DNA of 64,000 nucleotides from Symbiodinium natans (lineage: Eukaryota > Sar > Dinophyceae > Suessiales > Symbiodiniaceae), in contig CAJNDS010000001.1 of NCBI GenBank assembly GCA_905221605.1, positions 1,887,525 to 1,951,524 of the forward strand, read 5' to 3'. Positions 1 through 12,788 of the stretch are shown piece after piece. Within the stretch, counting starts at the first letter, position 1. Every line of letters begins with the position of its first letter. A model generated the notes under the pieces. That model saw only the letters and a list, made by a program, of their open reading frames with translations, ran no database searches and was not told the origin of the DNA. A program made the position numbers and the translations under genes.

Positions 1-3000
1 CATGGGCTACTTCTATGGGAACCCTAAACCCTAATCCTCCTGACGCCGAAATAACCCTAAACCCTAAACCCTAAACCCTAAACCCTAAACCCTAAACCCT
101 AAACCCTAAACCCTAAACCCTAAACCCTAAACCCTAAATAAGACTCCCTCCCCGGGGGCCCTTTCTTTCAGGCTTCGATGTCGAAAGCTGCCCAGTAAGG
201 GGACTCAACCCCCAACCCCAATGCCCAAGTCCCAATGTGGGTTTCAGCTTCGGCGTACGTTTAGGATTTAGGGTTTAGGGCTTAGCGCTTAGGGCTTAGG
301 GCTTAGGGCTCAGGGCTTAGGGCTGAAGGTTCAGGGTTTAGCGTTGAGGATTTAGGGTTTAGGGCCTTGGCTTCTTCATGCATCATGGGACGAACAACAC
401 ACTCGAGGATCCTACACCAGCCCTTTACCTCCCCGTTCTCCCTGCCAAGATGTAGCTTGCTCCATAACCCTAAACCCTAAACCCGAAACCCTAAACCCTG
501 AACAGACCCTAGACCCTTAGACCAGAAACCTAGTCCCTTGTCAGCAAGGCAGCGCAGAACTCTAGGCTTTTCACCGGTTTTTTGGAGGCCATGCACGGCT
601 TTGGGTTTGGGGCTGAAGTAGCGATCAAGGTTTAGGGTTTAGGGGTTTAAGGCTTAGGGTTTAGAACAACCGGAACCCTTGACAAAACAGCCCTGAGCAC
701 TAGACCTTAAGCCTACCTTGGCAGGCATGGCTTCGTGGCCTTCATGACCTTGTCCGAATACCCCAAGCCCCGGCCCCCCCCCCACCCCCCAATAGTAGAC
801 GAATGTAATGATGGCGAAACCCTAGGCTCTAAACCCTAAACCCGAAACCCTCAACCCTAGGACCCTAGACCCTAAACCCTACACTTTGAACCCTCATGAG
901 GGAGCCAGGGTAGGGAATACAGAAATGATCTGGCCCCATGTGACCTCGTGTGGTGGTGGGGGAGCGGAGGGCAGCCCTAAACCCCAAGCCCCCAAGAAAA
1001 GAAGTTCGGATTTGGGGTTTTAGGGTTAGGGTGTAGGGTGTATACAGGGGGGGGGGGAGGGGTTTAGGATAGTAGGACTTTTGCGTTGGAATTCCGGCGT
1101 TGAAAGTTTTCAAGGATTTATTCTAGGATCGTTTTAGGGTTTGCTTAGATGGCTGTAGGTTTGAGGGTTTAGGGCCTAAACCCTAACCCTAAACCCTAAG
1201 CCCTAAACCCTAAACCCTAAACCCTTGTGTAGGGTTTTCTGATTTAGAGCCCAGGGTTTTCGGATGTAGGGTTTGAAGGGCGGAGTCGGGGAACTGACAT
1301 GCGACACAGCACAACATATAATATAGGGTCAGGAGAATCCTGAACATCTGTTTTTCCAAGCGAACCCTAAACCCTAAACCCTAAACCCTAAACCCCAAAA
1401 CCCTAAACCCTAAACCCTAAATCCCATACCACCCCAAACACGAAACCCTAAACCGCGGAGGCCACCGGCAAGCCCCGTGATGAGCCTCTGGTCCTGTTTT
1501 GGCTACGGCGCTTGATGGGAACTTGCGCCCGCAAACGTGGAAAGGCGCAAAGTAGAGCGGCTGGGTCTTAGGTTGTGGGCACCCTGCTTGAAGGTTCATG
1601 GAACTTAGCCACCGGTTTTAGTCCTAAATAACCCCTAAACCTAAACCCTAAACCCTAAACCTCAAACCCTAAACCCTAACCCTAAACCCTAAACCCTAAA
1701 CCCGAAACCCTAAACTCCAATCGGGATTGGGGCTTGCAGGGCTTCGAGGGTTGGAAACGCCAGGCTTGGGAGTTGTCTGGTTGAGGTTTACGGCTAAGGG
1801 TCTAGGGTTTAGGGTTTAGGGTTTAGGGTTTAGGGTTTAGGGTTTAGGGTTTAGGGTTTAGGGTTTAGGGCTTAGGGTTTAGGGTTTAGGGTTTAGGGTT
1901 TAGGGTTTAGGGTTTAGGGTTTAGGGTTTAGGGCTTAGGGTTTAGGGTTTAGGGTGTAGGGTTGAGGGACTTAAGGGGGGTCTAGGGACTCTAGGGTGGT
2001 TGAGGGACTTAAGGTTGGAGTCTAGGGACTTGAGGGAGGTCAGGGACTTAAGGGCTTAGGGGCTTAGGGTTCAGGGTTTAGGGTTTAGGGTTTAGGGTTC
2101 AGGGTTTTCAAGTTGAGAGTTTAACTAGTAGTCCTTCTACCTCAGACCCAAGTGCCCTATGCCTGTTCGGCGTCCCACGAAAGCCGTCAGCTGTGTGCGA
2201 CGCGTAAGCAGCGGGTCAGGCGGGAAATTGCGAGCCCTGAGGCCCGTGGCCCACTGCAGTACAGACTTAACAATGTTTGACGATATCGTGATAGTAACAA
2301 CAACGTTATGACAATTATCAGAAGTACGATTCATGATGATGATGATCCTCGAAAAGGCATAACCCAAGAAGAACAGCCCTCGAACCTTAACCGTGCATTG
2401 CGATGGTATTTATGGCCAGTTCTCCCAGCTATGGTACCCTATATATAAAGGCCGGTATTCGCATAGGTACCACAGAACCCCAAAAATCACAAAACATGTC
2501 GGAACTCCGTATATATATATATATATACACACACACTCATATATGCATCTGTATACATATACATATATGACATACACTTGAAGTATTAAATGCTCACAGC
2601 TTAGAGCATCAAGAGAAGAAAACATAGAGGCCTGCACGTGCAGGGTGCGTCTCGGGTTTAGGGTTTAGGGGAAGATATCAAAAGGGTATCCGCGGAGAGC
2701 ATGTGGCTTAGGGTTTTTTGGGGTCGTTGAAGCTTGGGGTTTAGGGTTTAGGATTGATTTACCAAATATTATCTTCAGCCCATTACGGGAAAATTAAAGT
2801 GCAAAGGCCTCTAAACCCTAAACCCTAAACCCCAAACCCTAAACCCCAAACCCTAAACCCCAAACCCTAAACCCTAAACCCTAAGCCCTAACTGCTTGCT
2901 TGGGCATCCAGTCCCCTGTCCCATCCCTGATCATGCACGGTGGCTCTCGGCACAATGAGTTGTCGGCCGCAGGAAAAGGCCACAGCTTCCGCCAATCTAA

Positions 3001-3351
3001 GTTCCCCAAGTCCTAAACCCTAAACCCTAAACCCTAAAGCCTAAACCCCAGTGTCGACTTCCCCGAATCCGTTGAAGCTCGACGGGCGGTTGTCTGGCAC
3101 TCTTCCCAAAAGAGGGCTCTCCGGCTGAACCAAACAACATGGCTCTGGGGTTTAGGTCGACCTAGACCCGACACCGCAACCTCTAACCCTGACCCGTGAA
3201 GCCTCTCTGTTGCTGTTGCAAACCCAAAACCCTAAACCCTAAACCCTAAACCCTAAACCCTAAACCCTAACCGCGGGGAAGGAGGGGTCGGGCGGGGAGT
3301 GAACGGGGAGGGCGGGGAGGGGGGGGGGGGGGGGGGGGGGGGGGTGAAGAT

Positions 3352-3545
3352 GCTATCATGTATGATGATTCTCGACTCTTGGGCGCGACTACATACCAGT
3401 CTATACCATTGTATACTATTGTATATTAGCGCTTCATGTATAATGATTTTATAATTTTGCGCGTGACTACATACCATTCTATACCATTCTATACTAGTGT
3501 ATATTTGCGCCACTATCTACCTTTCTACCACTATATACTATTGTA
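3352..3545. repeat. About 79-bp AT-rich tandem repeat, two and a half copies
   Basis: 'catgtatgatgattctcgac' and 'catgtataatgattttataa' begin the two copies; both continue 'gactacataccattctatac'. A partial third copy ends at 3545. A 28-bp G run is adjacent (3317-3344). Confidence 0.8.
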
Positions 3546-5491
3546 CATGATGTTGGGGCATAAGTGGGGTTTAGGGCTTCGGCTTCGGGTGTGGTAGGGC
3601 GTAGGTTTCAGGAGGAAAGGGGGCGGGGGGGGGGGGGCCTGAAACTCTGAAGCCCTTGCTTAAACCACTACAGCGGGTTTAGGGTTTAGGGTTTGGGGTT
3701 TGGGGTTTGGGGTTTGGGGTTTGGGGTTTGGGGTTTGGGGTTTGGGGTTTGGGATTTAGGGTCTAGGGTACGTGCAACCTACAAGCCTGAACTCGAAACC
3801 CTAAACCCAAGTATCCCAAGTATCCGAAACTCTCACTTAGATGCTGAGTAGGTCACCCTCAAACTTCAATATGTTATACCTGAACCCTAAACCCTAAACC
3901 CTAAACCCTACTCAATAAACCCTAAACCCTAAACCCTAAACCCTCTAAACCCTCTAAACCCTCTAAACCCTAAAAACCCTAAACCCTAAACCCTAAACCC
4001 TAAACCCTAAACCCTAGCATACAGGTTGCATCGGGGTAAACCTCTGCACACTGCCGGATCTCCTCCGAGCTCTCCAAGCTCTGCGGCGTCAAGAAAGGAT
4101 TTTTGTCCGAAGCCTGTCGCTTCCGTGCCTAAGGCTCAGGGCTTGGGCCGTTGCTTGGAGTTTAGGGTTTAGGGTTTCGGGTTTAGGGTTTAGGGTTTAG
4201 GGCTAGGGTTTAGGGCTATCTGAGGGATCCCAACCCACAAAAAGAAGGCCACTAGCCACCGTTGGGCGCCTGGTCTTACTTCCTGTCATGCGAGACCGTG
4301 CATGTTCACTGTAAAGCCTGGGATCCGTATCCTGGAAGGGCAGCCACAGGTTGCGTAGGGGGTTTAGGGTTTAGGGTTTAGGGTTTAGGGTTTAGGGTTT
4401 AGGGTTTAGGGTTTAGGGTTTAGGGCTTAGGGCTTAGGGCTTAGGGCTTAGGGCTTAGGGCTTAGGGTTGCTAGGGCTTATGGGCCCATGGGCCGCCTAA
4501 CCCTGAACCCGAATCCTACGGTGGAGGATTGCAAGTGGTTGTTCCAAAAACTCTCCCCCCCCATAGGCAACTTGCAAAAGCAGAACCCTACACCCCAAAC
4601 CCTAAACCCCAAATCCCCAAACAGCCCCAAACCCATAAAGCCTAGATACCCCAAATCCTAAGAAGCTGTGCGGCGTGTGGGGATGCGAATCCCAAGGTGT
4701 ATTAAACTCATATCCTGCGCATGGGAGCCATAAACAAGACTGGGACAAAGCAGGATGCAAACTGCTGCTGCGAGCCGAGTGGGATGCTTATGATTCTATA
4801 CCTGATAGGGCTCTTAAGAGTTCTGGGGTTTAGGGTTTAGGGTTTAGGGTTTAGGGTTTAGGGTTTAGGGTTTTGGGTTTAGGGTTTAGGGTTTAGGGTT
4901 TCGTGCATGGGGGAGATGTAACCCAAGGTTCCCCAATACTCCCCACTACCTCCTAAGGCTCCCTGAGCTTCCCCAAGGTTCCCTGGTACCTGCCCCCCCC
5001 CTCCCTGAAGAGCCCTATAAATACCAGATGGCCCTTTAAACCCTCTCAAAAAATCCTTCAAAGATCCTCTTCGAGCAAAGAAGGGACATGCACAACATCC
5101 CAAGGGTCTACCGAGTACAGGATTCAGGCTTAAACCCTAAACCCTAGACCCCAAACCCTAAACCCGAAACCCTAGAAGTAGGGTGTAGGGTGCAGGGTTT
5201 CGGGTTTGGGTCCTGACGAGCTCTTAAGGAGAACAATAAGGGAAACAGGTATCTAGGAAGCAGAACAAAAGCTGAATACCGGTTTAGGAATTAGGGTTTA
5301 GGGTTTAGGGTTTAGGGTTTAGGGTTTAGGGATTCGGGTTTAGGGATTAGGGCTCGCAGTGCTTGCCCCAGAAGACTCCAGAATCGTGTTGTCCCGTTTC
5401 GGGGCACGAAGGGACATGGGCCGTGTTTGCGGAGTGCCTCAGCGGTGGCTTGGGGTCGGGGCTTTTGGGGAGTTTAGCTTGAGGGTTTAGG

Positions 5492-5660
5492 GTTTGTAGG
5501 GTTTGTAGGGTTTGCAGGGTTTGTAGGGTTTGTAGGGATTGCAGGGTTTGCAGGGTTTGCAGGGTTTGTAGGGTTTGTAGGGTTTGTAGGGTTTGCAGGG
5601 TTTGTAGGGTTTGTAGGGTTTGTAGGGTTTGTAGGGTTTGTAGGGTTTGTAGGGTTTGTA
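5492..5660 (+). repeat. TTTGTAGGG nonamer array
   Basis: About 19 units of a 9-bp motif, TTTGTAGGG with scattered TTTGCAGGG, between ordinary TTTAGGG stretches. It looks like a two-base expansion of the telomere unit that was then homogenised. Confidence 0.95.
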
Positions 5661-8319
5661 GGGTTTAGGAGTTTTCAGGGCGGTGCTTAGGCATTGTTTT
5701 CGGCTTGGAGGGCTTTATCTTTATGTACAGAACCATAGACAAATAGATCTATTTACATTTCTCTGTTTATCTATAAATACATATTTGGGATCAAACTACA
5801 ACACTGCGCAGGGTCCAGGAACGGCAAACAGGTTTACATTAACAAGGTTTGTCAACACTTCCTTTTAGCTTCACATACTTTTGAAGGCGTACTAAAGCCT
5901 AGACCCTAAATCCTAAACCCTAAACCCTAGACCCAAGACCCAAGACCCTAAACCCTAAACCATAAACCCAAAACCCAACGTCTCTTCAACTGGCGACTCC
6001 GGGCCCTGGGCGCTAGACCCTAAACCGCCTAAACCAGAATCCCTAAATTTATGCAATACCCAACACCCTAAACCCTGAACCCCAAACCCTACACCCGGCA
6101 TGGAGGTTCTCCCTCACCCGCGCCCCCCGCAAGCTACTCCACACCTCAACAACCCCTGAATTACAGGGCAGAGCGGTTTCGGGGGTTAGGGGTTTTGGGG
6201 TTCGGGGTTTCGGGGTAACCCTAAACCCTAAACCCTAAACCCAGGGGGTTTAGGGGTTCAGGGGTTTAGGGGTCTCTGCACCAGTCCCTCCTGGAAGCCT
6301 GCGCAGCACAAAGCCTAATCTGGAAATCTGGAAGATGCCTGAATAGAGACCCTAACATGAGGTTTAGGGGTCAAGGTTCAGGGTTCAGGGTTCAGGGCTC
6401 ATGGTTCAGGGTTTAGGGTTTAGGGTTTAGGGTTTAGGGTTTAGGGTTTAGGGTTTAGGATTTAGGGTTTAGGGTTTTGAGGCCCTCTGACAGCAGGCTC
6501 CAACCCTGAGTATAAGGCAATAATCCTTGGGTTTAAGTTGCAGTATTTGAAGCTCTGGGAATATGTGTATCCTGGCTCGCACATCCCAGAGGGTTGGCTC
6601 CACTGCATCAAGCATGCTGCATGAAGGAGGCCGGCGGCCGAACATCATGTTGTCGAAAACGTACCCCAACTGGGCGTTTGATAACAATATTAAAACCCCC
6701 TCGTCCACCATGCCCCAGGGGGGCTTTGCTTTGCTTGATGACCGCTTCGTGTTTCACGGTATACTGCCTGGCAGTCTCACAGATGTCATCATGCCCAACT
6801 CCATCTTCGTCACATCTAGCTCGTCATTGAGGTCATTGAGCTGCTTGCGCAGGGGCTTAGGGGTATAGAGGTTTAGGGATTCAGGGCTTTGGGGATTTTG
6901 GCTTAAAGGGCGTAGGGCCGTAAAGGGCACACGCTAGATCCTCAAACCAACAAGCGTCAGCCTCAAACCGTGAAGGGGTTTTAGGGCGTTTCGCTCTGGA
7001 CCCTAAAACCCTGAACCCTACATCCTGAACCCTAAGCCCTACATTATAAAAACCCTCAACCCTAAACCTGGGGGTTTAGGGCTGCAGTCCCCCTAGTGCA
7101 GCGATGATGCCTTCTGCACTGTCTCACACCTCAGATGTGGGTTTCGGGTTTAGGGTTTAGGGTTTAGGGGATACTTGACCTGGCCGGATGAAAGTTCCCC
7201 CCCCCCGCCGCCCTGACGCTCTATTTTCCGGTGCTATAGTGCCCTGGTATCTTGGTAGCCCAGTAACCATAGTGTAATAAGACCCCAAGTGTTTACGTTT
7301 TAGGGTTTAGGTTTCGGGGTTCGGGTTTAGGGCGTAGGGTTTCGGGTAGACTAGATAGCCCAGGAACCACCTTATCACAAGCCTGTTTTGGGGGGGCTGG
7401 CTACGTCTATGCAACTAACCCAGGACCCAAATTGGTATCTTGGTAGCCTAGCAAACATAGAAAAACACGATCTCAAATTTTTAGGGTTCAGGGTTCAGGG
7501 TTCAGGGTTCGGGGTTTCGGGTTTAGGGTTTAGGGGGTTTAGAGTTTAGGGTTTAGGGTTTAGGGTTTAGGGTTTAGGGGTTTAGGGGTTTAGGGGTTTA
7601 GGGGTTTAGGGGTTTAGGGTTTAGGGTTTAGGGTTTATGGCTTGGGGTGGGTTACAAAGACTACAACCTGGGATTTGGGGGGTTTGGAGGTGAAAAACAT
7701 GCTGCAGGGCATTTAGGGTTTAGGGCGGTAGGGTTTTGGACTTTGGAGTGTAGGATTTAGGGTTTTTAGGGTTTAGAGGTTTGGAGTTTAGGATTTGAGG
7801 GTTGAGGGTTGAGGGTTGAGGGTTTAGGGTTTTAGGGCTGAGTTGAGGGTTTGCTCGACTGTTGCTGGGATTGGATTGGTGAGGCTATGGGGGCTCCTTT
7901 CTCGGCTTCAGGCTAAACCCTCTAGACCCTAAACCCTAAACCCTAAACCCTAACGTCTAAACCCTAAACCCTAAACCCTAAACCCTAAACCCTAAACCCT
8001 AAACCCTAAACCCTAAACCCCAAACCCCAAACCCCAAACCCTACCCTGAAATCCTAAACAGTTCGCAGGCTCCGTGACTCTCGTTCGCTCTTGCGTCTGG
8101 TTGAGGGTTCAGGAGTTCAGGATGTAGGTTCAGGGTTCAGGATTTAGGGTTTAGGGTTTCAGGTTCTCGCTTTACCTAAGGCCCAAATGCCCTTCACACA
8201 ATCCCATTCTGTGCCGCTCACAGGGAGTGATTCGGGTTTAGGGTTTAGGGTTTAGGGTTTAGACGTTAGGGTTAAGGGTTTAGGGTTTAGGGCTTAGGGT
8301 TCTGAGAAGCATAAACTCA

Positions 8320-8400
8320 GTTGGCCTTGAAGACCCCTTCAAGCCGCATGTCATTCTTGACTCCTTGTACATACACCTCAAAAACGAAACGGCCTCTGGC
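8320..8400 (-). other. Exon-like island (27 codons)
   Basis: Minus frame RGRFVFEVYVQGVKNDMRLE, preceded by an AG|G acceptor and flanked by telomere-motif arrays. No family recognised. Confidence 0.3.
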
Positions 8401-9055
8401 CTAGTAAGTCCTAAACCCTGTAGGGCTAAATGTTGAGTGTTGGATTTGCACTTAGCCCTAAACCCTGAACCCTAAACCCTAGACCCTAAACCCTAAACCC
8501 TAAACCGATGTCCCTTGATGCCCCTCCCGCCTGAGGCCAAAGCAATCGTCAAAATGACATCTGCGCACTTCTGTCAAAGCCTGTGCTTGGGCTGGGGGAA
8601 TTAGGGTTTAGGGTTTAGGGCTTAGGGTTTAGGGTATAGGGTATAGGGTTTAGGGTTTAGGGTTTAGGGTTTAGGGTTTGGGGTTTAGGGTTTAGGGTTT
8701 AGGGTTCAATCAAGCTCCCAAACCCTAGACCCTAACCCTAGACCCTCAACCCCCCTACACCCAAAACCGTAATTCCAACCGCCTTAGCGTCTGGGGCTTC
8801 AAGGTTCCAGGGTTTCAAGGTTCAGGGTTTAGGTTTAGGGTTTAGGGTTTGGGGTTTGGGGTTTAGGCTTTAGGGTTTGGAGTTTGGGGTTTAGGGCTTA
8901 GGGCTTCGGGCTTAGGGCTTAGGGTTTAGGGTTTAGAGTTTAGGTTTTAGGGTTTAGGGTTAAGTGAACCCTACAAACCCTAAACCCCAGAAGCCCCATA
9001 AACCCCATGACCCTCAACGTTTTGCAGCCCTCAACCCTAAACCCTCAATGCTACT

Positions 9056-9284
9056 GTTGATGGAGGAAATCTTGCACCACTTTATATGGCCAAGCAAAGT
9101 AGAGACCCTGCGCCCCCTTTTTAATATTGATTGTTCTTCCTCGGAAGTGCCGTGGGTTCCAATGACAAAATCTTGCACCACCTCGGTGTCCATCATCGTC
9201 AGTATTAAAAAGAGGGTGCGGGGTCATGCTCATGTGTCGTGTCACTTGTTATTCAATAAGTGGTGCAAGATTTCCTTCATCAAC
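9056..9284. mobile_element. 229-bp fold-back element
   Basis: Left arm starts GTTGATGGAGGAAATCTTGC; the right arm ends with the complement. Inner parts also pair ('accctgcgccccctttttaa' against 'ttaaaaagagggtgcggggt'). Arms of about 75-85 bp with a loop of about 70 bp. A third 'atcttgcaccacct' lies in the loop. Single copy here. Confidence 0.75.
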
Positions 9285-9462
9285 CGTATGAGCCCTAAGC
9301 CCTATCGACTTCCCTCGAACCATCGACCCGAGACCCTAAACCCTACGAACCCTGGACCCTAAACACAATGAACCCCGAACCCTAAACCCTAAATCCTAAG
9401 ACCCTAAACCCTAAACCCTAAACCGTAAACACAGAGAACCCCCAACCCCGAAGCGACGGTCA

Positions 9463-9540
9463 GAACTCTGGACGAGATAACGCCGGTGGCGCCTCCCCAA
9501 TGATGCTGCCAGTGCTCGCTGCCGAAGATGCCTGAGGGTG
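9463..9540 (-). other. Exon-like island (about 26 codons)
   Basis: After the acceptor 'accctcag|G' the minus strand reads GIFGSEHWQHHWGGATGVIS and on through RVLTVA. Arrays follow on both sides. No family recognised. Confidence 0.3.
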
Positions 9541-10772
9541 TGGCGGGAGGTTTTGGGTTTAGGGTTTACGGTTCAGGGTTCAGGGTTTAGGGTTTAGGGT
9601 TTAGGGTTTAGGGTTTAGGGTTTCGGGATTGGGGAGCGCGTCTTCCTTGAGATGTAGGTAGCTTCGTAGCCCCCAACCCCCACCCAAGCCTTCTCTTGTG
9701 GTTCTCCCCCCCCCAACCGCCCTAAACCCTAAAACCCTAGACCCGAAACCCCAAACCCTAAACCCTAAACCCTCAAGCCTAAACCCTCAACCCTGGCTGG
9801 TCCCCCGTCCATGTAAAGTGCAGCCCCCACACCTGCGCCAGGCGTGCTGCACCTGTCACAGAGGAAGCATGCCAAACTCTCAGCCCGGTTTAGGGTTCGG
9901 GGTTTTGGGCTTTCGGGTTTAGGGCTTGGGGCTTAGGGCTTTTAGCTGTGGGCACTTAAAACCAGAGGTTTTGAGAGCCGTGGGCCGTGGGCCAGCTTAA
10001 CACAATACGTTCTTGAAGGTCGTAGGCAAATTGCAAGGGTGCTTAGTATGGGCCCTTGAGTTTGGAAACCTGATCTACCCCTCACATACCCTATAAAGCT
10101 CAAGGCCCATGCTTCAGAGGCGCGGAAAACGAGACAGAGTACACCCTAAACCCTAGACCCTAAACCCTACATCCGACACCCTACACTCAGCCTACACCCT
10201 CCCCCGTGCACCCTAAATTCCAAACCTTCAACCCCAGACCCATGCTCGGGGACCATGTAAGTACCCCTCGAAAGGAATGGGGATCCGTGAGGGAAGGGGT
10301 GGGCGCGGGGGGGGGGGGGGGGGGGGGGGAAGGGGGGGGGGGGGGGGGGGGGGGGAGGAAACTTAGGGGGGCAAACCTGACGGAAGCCTAGGGTTTTTTC
10401 GGCGGGTTTAGGTTATAAAGGCCGGCGGCCTCTTTATCTGTTACCCTTATACCTCAAAAAAGGCCCTAGATACCCTAAGAACCCCGAATATGTGCCCCTA
10501 TCAAACAGAAATTCTACTCAAAGAGGCCACCAACCCATACAAGGTTTAGGGTTTAGGGTTCTACGGAGCCTGATAAAGGGCGAAGGCGCATTGCGAAAAC
10601 TTGGGTTTGGGGGTTTGGGTTTAGGGAAGAATCCCCCCCAATTGAACCCAAAACCTTCAGAACCCTGTTTCAGCCGAAACCCCGAATCCCAAACGACTCA
10701 GCCACGGGGATGTTTTCCCAAAGGGCAGATGCATGCGCCCAGGAAAGTGTCTGGGGTTTAGGGTGTAGAGCG

Positions 10773-11026
10773 TACTTGGAGGTTCATGGTACTTATGAAC
10801 CAATTATAAATGTGTTTAGGGTTTAGGGTTTAGGGTTTAGGGTTTAGGGTTTAGGGTTTAGGGTTTAGGGTTTAGGGTTTAGGGTTTAGGGTTTAGGGTT
10901 TAGGGTTTAGGGTTTAGGGGTACAGATAACCCGCATATAAGCCCCTTAAGTGCCCTAATATGGTTCTAAGTACAACTGTGTAAGTACAGCTATAAGTGGT
11001 GAATAACTACCATGAACCTCCAAGTA
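10773..11026. mobile_element. Family C inverted-repeat element split by a telomere array
   Basis: The left end TACTTGGAGGTTCATGGTA and right end TACCATGAACCTCCAAGTA are perfect inverted repeats of 19 bp. The uninterrupted copy at 12667-12788 is 122 bp. Here the same element is broken after 'ATAAATGT' by about 107 bp of TTTAGGG repeats (10813-10919) and resumes at TACAGATAACCC. Other copies: 54688-54834, 62152-62293 (right end decayed) and 44130-44355 (internally expanded). No coding capacity; MITE-like. Confidence 0.88.
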
Positions 11027-11269
11027 GGGTTTAGGGACGAAAACTGACCCAAAGAACCCACCCTGGGAAGTTCTCTACATCAGGGCCCCTTCTTTGGTGA
11101 AGTCGTCATACTTCAGATGTGCTAAGGGGCTTATAAGTGGATTGTGAGTACCCCTAAGCCTTAAGCCCTAAGCCCTAAGCCCTAAACCCGGTTCAGGATT
11201 TAGGGTTTAAGGCTTTAGGGCGTTGGGGTCAAGGGGCCCTGGTTCAGAGAACTACCCGGATGGCTCGCG

Positions 11270-11560
11270 ATGACTGAGGCTTATTTGGGAAGGCCCTATG
11301 GAAAAACAAGTGTTGATGAGCTTGTCATTCGAAATCAGCCCCAGATGAAGATGCTGAAGACGTATCACATCTCGTCGCCATTTGGTGAGAGGGCATTGGG
11401 TCCAGTGGGTGCGTGCTTGAAGCCAGTCACAGGTAGCGTTTGCTGGACCATCAAGAGGGTTTCATTTCAGCACTTCCAATCGAACGTGTGTGTCTCGAAC
11501 ACAGTCTATGGCTTTTCTTTGCAGTCGCGAGACTTCGAAATGGTTTCCACACAACCTTAA
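11270..11560 (+). CDS. Unrecognised 96-residue ORF in a 400-bp unique island
   Basis: ATG-started frame: MTEAYLGRPYGKTSVDEL, then a Lys/Met helix (QPQMKMLKTYH), then SSPFGERALGPVGACL. The surrounding island (11230-11700) has no telomere repeat, one of the longer such stretches in the first 20 kb. No domain recognised. Given how many shadows are open in this DNA, it is only a candidate. Confidence 0.25.
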   Translation: MTEAYLGRPYGKTSVDELVIRNQPQMKMLKTYHISSPFGERALGPVGACLKPVTGSVCWTIKRVSFQHFQSNVCVSNTVYGFSLQSRDFEMVSTQP

Positions 11561-12519
11561 GCCCTGAACCGCCCAAACCTTGGTCAGGTCGTTTGGGGGT
11601 GGCACCAGGGCTTTTGAGGCAAGACCTCAATAAGGTTTAATGTAGGCCTGTGTGTAGTTTGAACAGGAATTTCGACATTCCGCACCTTTTTGTGATTTCA
11701 GTCATAGAGGGATTCTACGGGGAAACCCTAAACCCTAAACCTGAAACCCTAAACCCTAAACCCTAAACCCTAAACCCTAAGCCCCCGATGGCCGGCTTCG
11801 CCTACCCGACATGGGTATTCTCCATGGGCTCTCTTGCTTGGGAGCTGCCCACACGCAAATCTTCAGACCCGCTGGAAGAACGCTCTACTGCCTTGGGGGT
11901 TTAGGGTTTAGGGTTTAGGGTTTAGGGTTTAGGGTTGAGGGCTGAGCCTACATACGCCCTTAAAGGTTATATATAGGGCCGCAATTCGGGGGTCTTGGGC
12001 ACACCTAAAGTACATCAAGCTAAGGCCTACCTCCCAAGGAAAAGTCACAAAAGAGGTTCCCCCCCCCCCACCCCAGTACATCTGTTGCTTGGTGAGGTTC
12101 GTAAGGAAGCTAATGACCCGTGAAGCTTGAAAAGGGAATGAAGGTACTACTGTGCTGGGGAAAAGGATTAGGGGGACCCTTGGGGATATAGACCCTCTGA
12201 AGAAGGTTCCCTTTTGAGGGCCCCCCCTTATCCTACCTAGGATGTGCGAGTTAACCCCGTACTCCCTAAACCTTAGAGCATCTGATGTGTTCCTGCAGGG
12301 TGGAGAGTTCAGAGTTTAGGGCTAGGGCTAACTAGGGTTTTGAGGGCCTGCAGGAGTTTCAGGGTTTCATGGGTTTTCGAGCCCTAAAACCAACACCCTA
12401 AACCCTAAACCCTAAACCCCAAACCCTAAACCCTAAACCCTAAACCCTAAACCCTAAACCCTAAACCCTAAACCCTAAACCCTAACCCTAACCCTAAACC
12501 CTAAACCCTAAACCTAAAC

Positions 12520-12662
12520 CCTTGGAGCTTCATGAATACTACTGGGCATCCCAGAAGAGAAAAACCCATCGGTTTGAGACTGTGGCTACGAAGCTCCGGC
12601 GTGGCTCATCACGCTGCAGACACCAGCATCGCTCGCCACCCCTCGCTGCTCTGAGCCCCTAG
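12520..12662 (+). other. Exon-like island (46 codons)
   Basis: Plus frame LELHEYYWASQKRKTHRFET, then VATKLRRGSS, to TAG at the island end. Helical and charged. A telomere array lies immediately upstream. Confidence 0.28.
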
Positions 12663-12666
12663 GCTT

Positions 12667-12788
12667 TACTTGAAGGTTTATTAACCAACTATAACTGTAC
12701 TTATAACCCACTTATAGGCCCCTTAAGTGCCCTAATATGGTTCTAAGTACAGTTTAAGTGGTTCATAAGCACCATGAACCTCCAAGTA
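12667..12788. mobile_element. Family C inverted-repeat element, uninterrupted
   Basis: 122-bp copy from TACTTGAAGG to CCTCCAAGTA. The internal 'CCCCTTAAGTGCCCTAATATGG' region (first 20 bases shared) matches the split copy at 10773-11026 and serves as the reference for where that copy was cut. Confidence 0.85.

Larger units (their letters stand above)
1..8300. repeat. Telomere-motif mosaic with little recognisable coding sequence
   Basis: Alternating CCCTAAA and TTTAGGG arrays with degenerate variants (CTTAGGG, TTTGGGG, TTCAGGG, TTTAGGGG) and short unique islands. Islands with protein-like open frames: 5357-5465 (+, ESCCPVSGHEGTWAVFAECL) and 6469-6868 (-, AQLGYVFDNMMFGRRPP, with a shifted upstream part ETARQYTVKHEAVIKQSK). 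An AT-rich island with TA and ATAC microsatellites lies at 2410-2600. No gene could be assembled. Confidence 0.8.
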
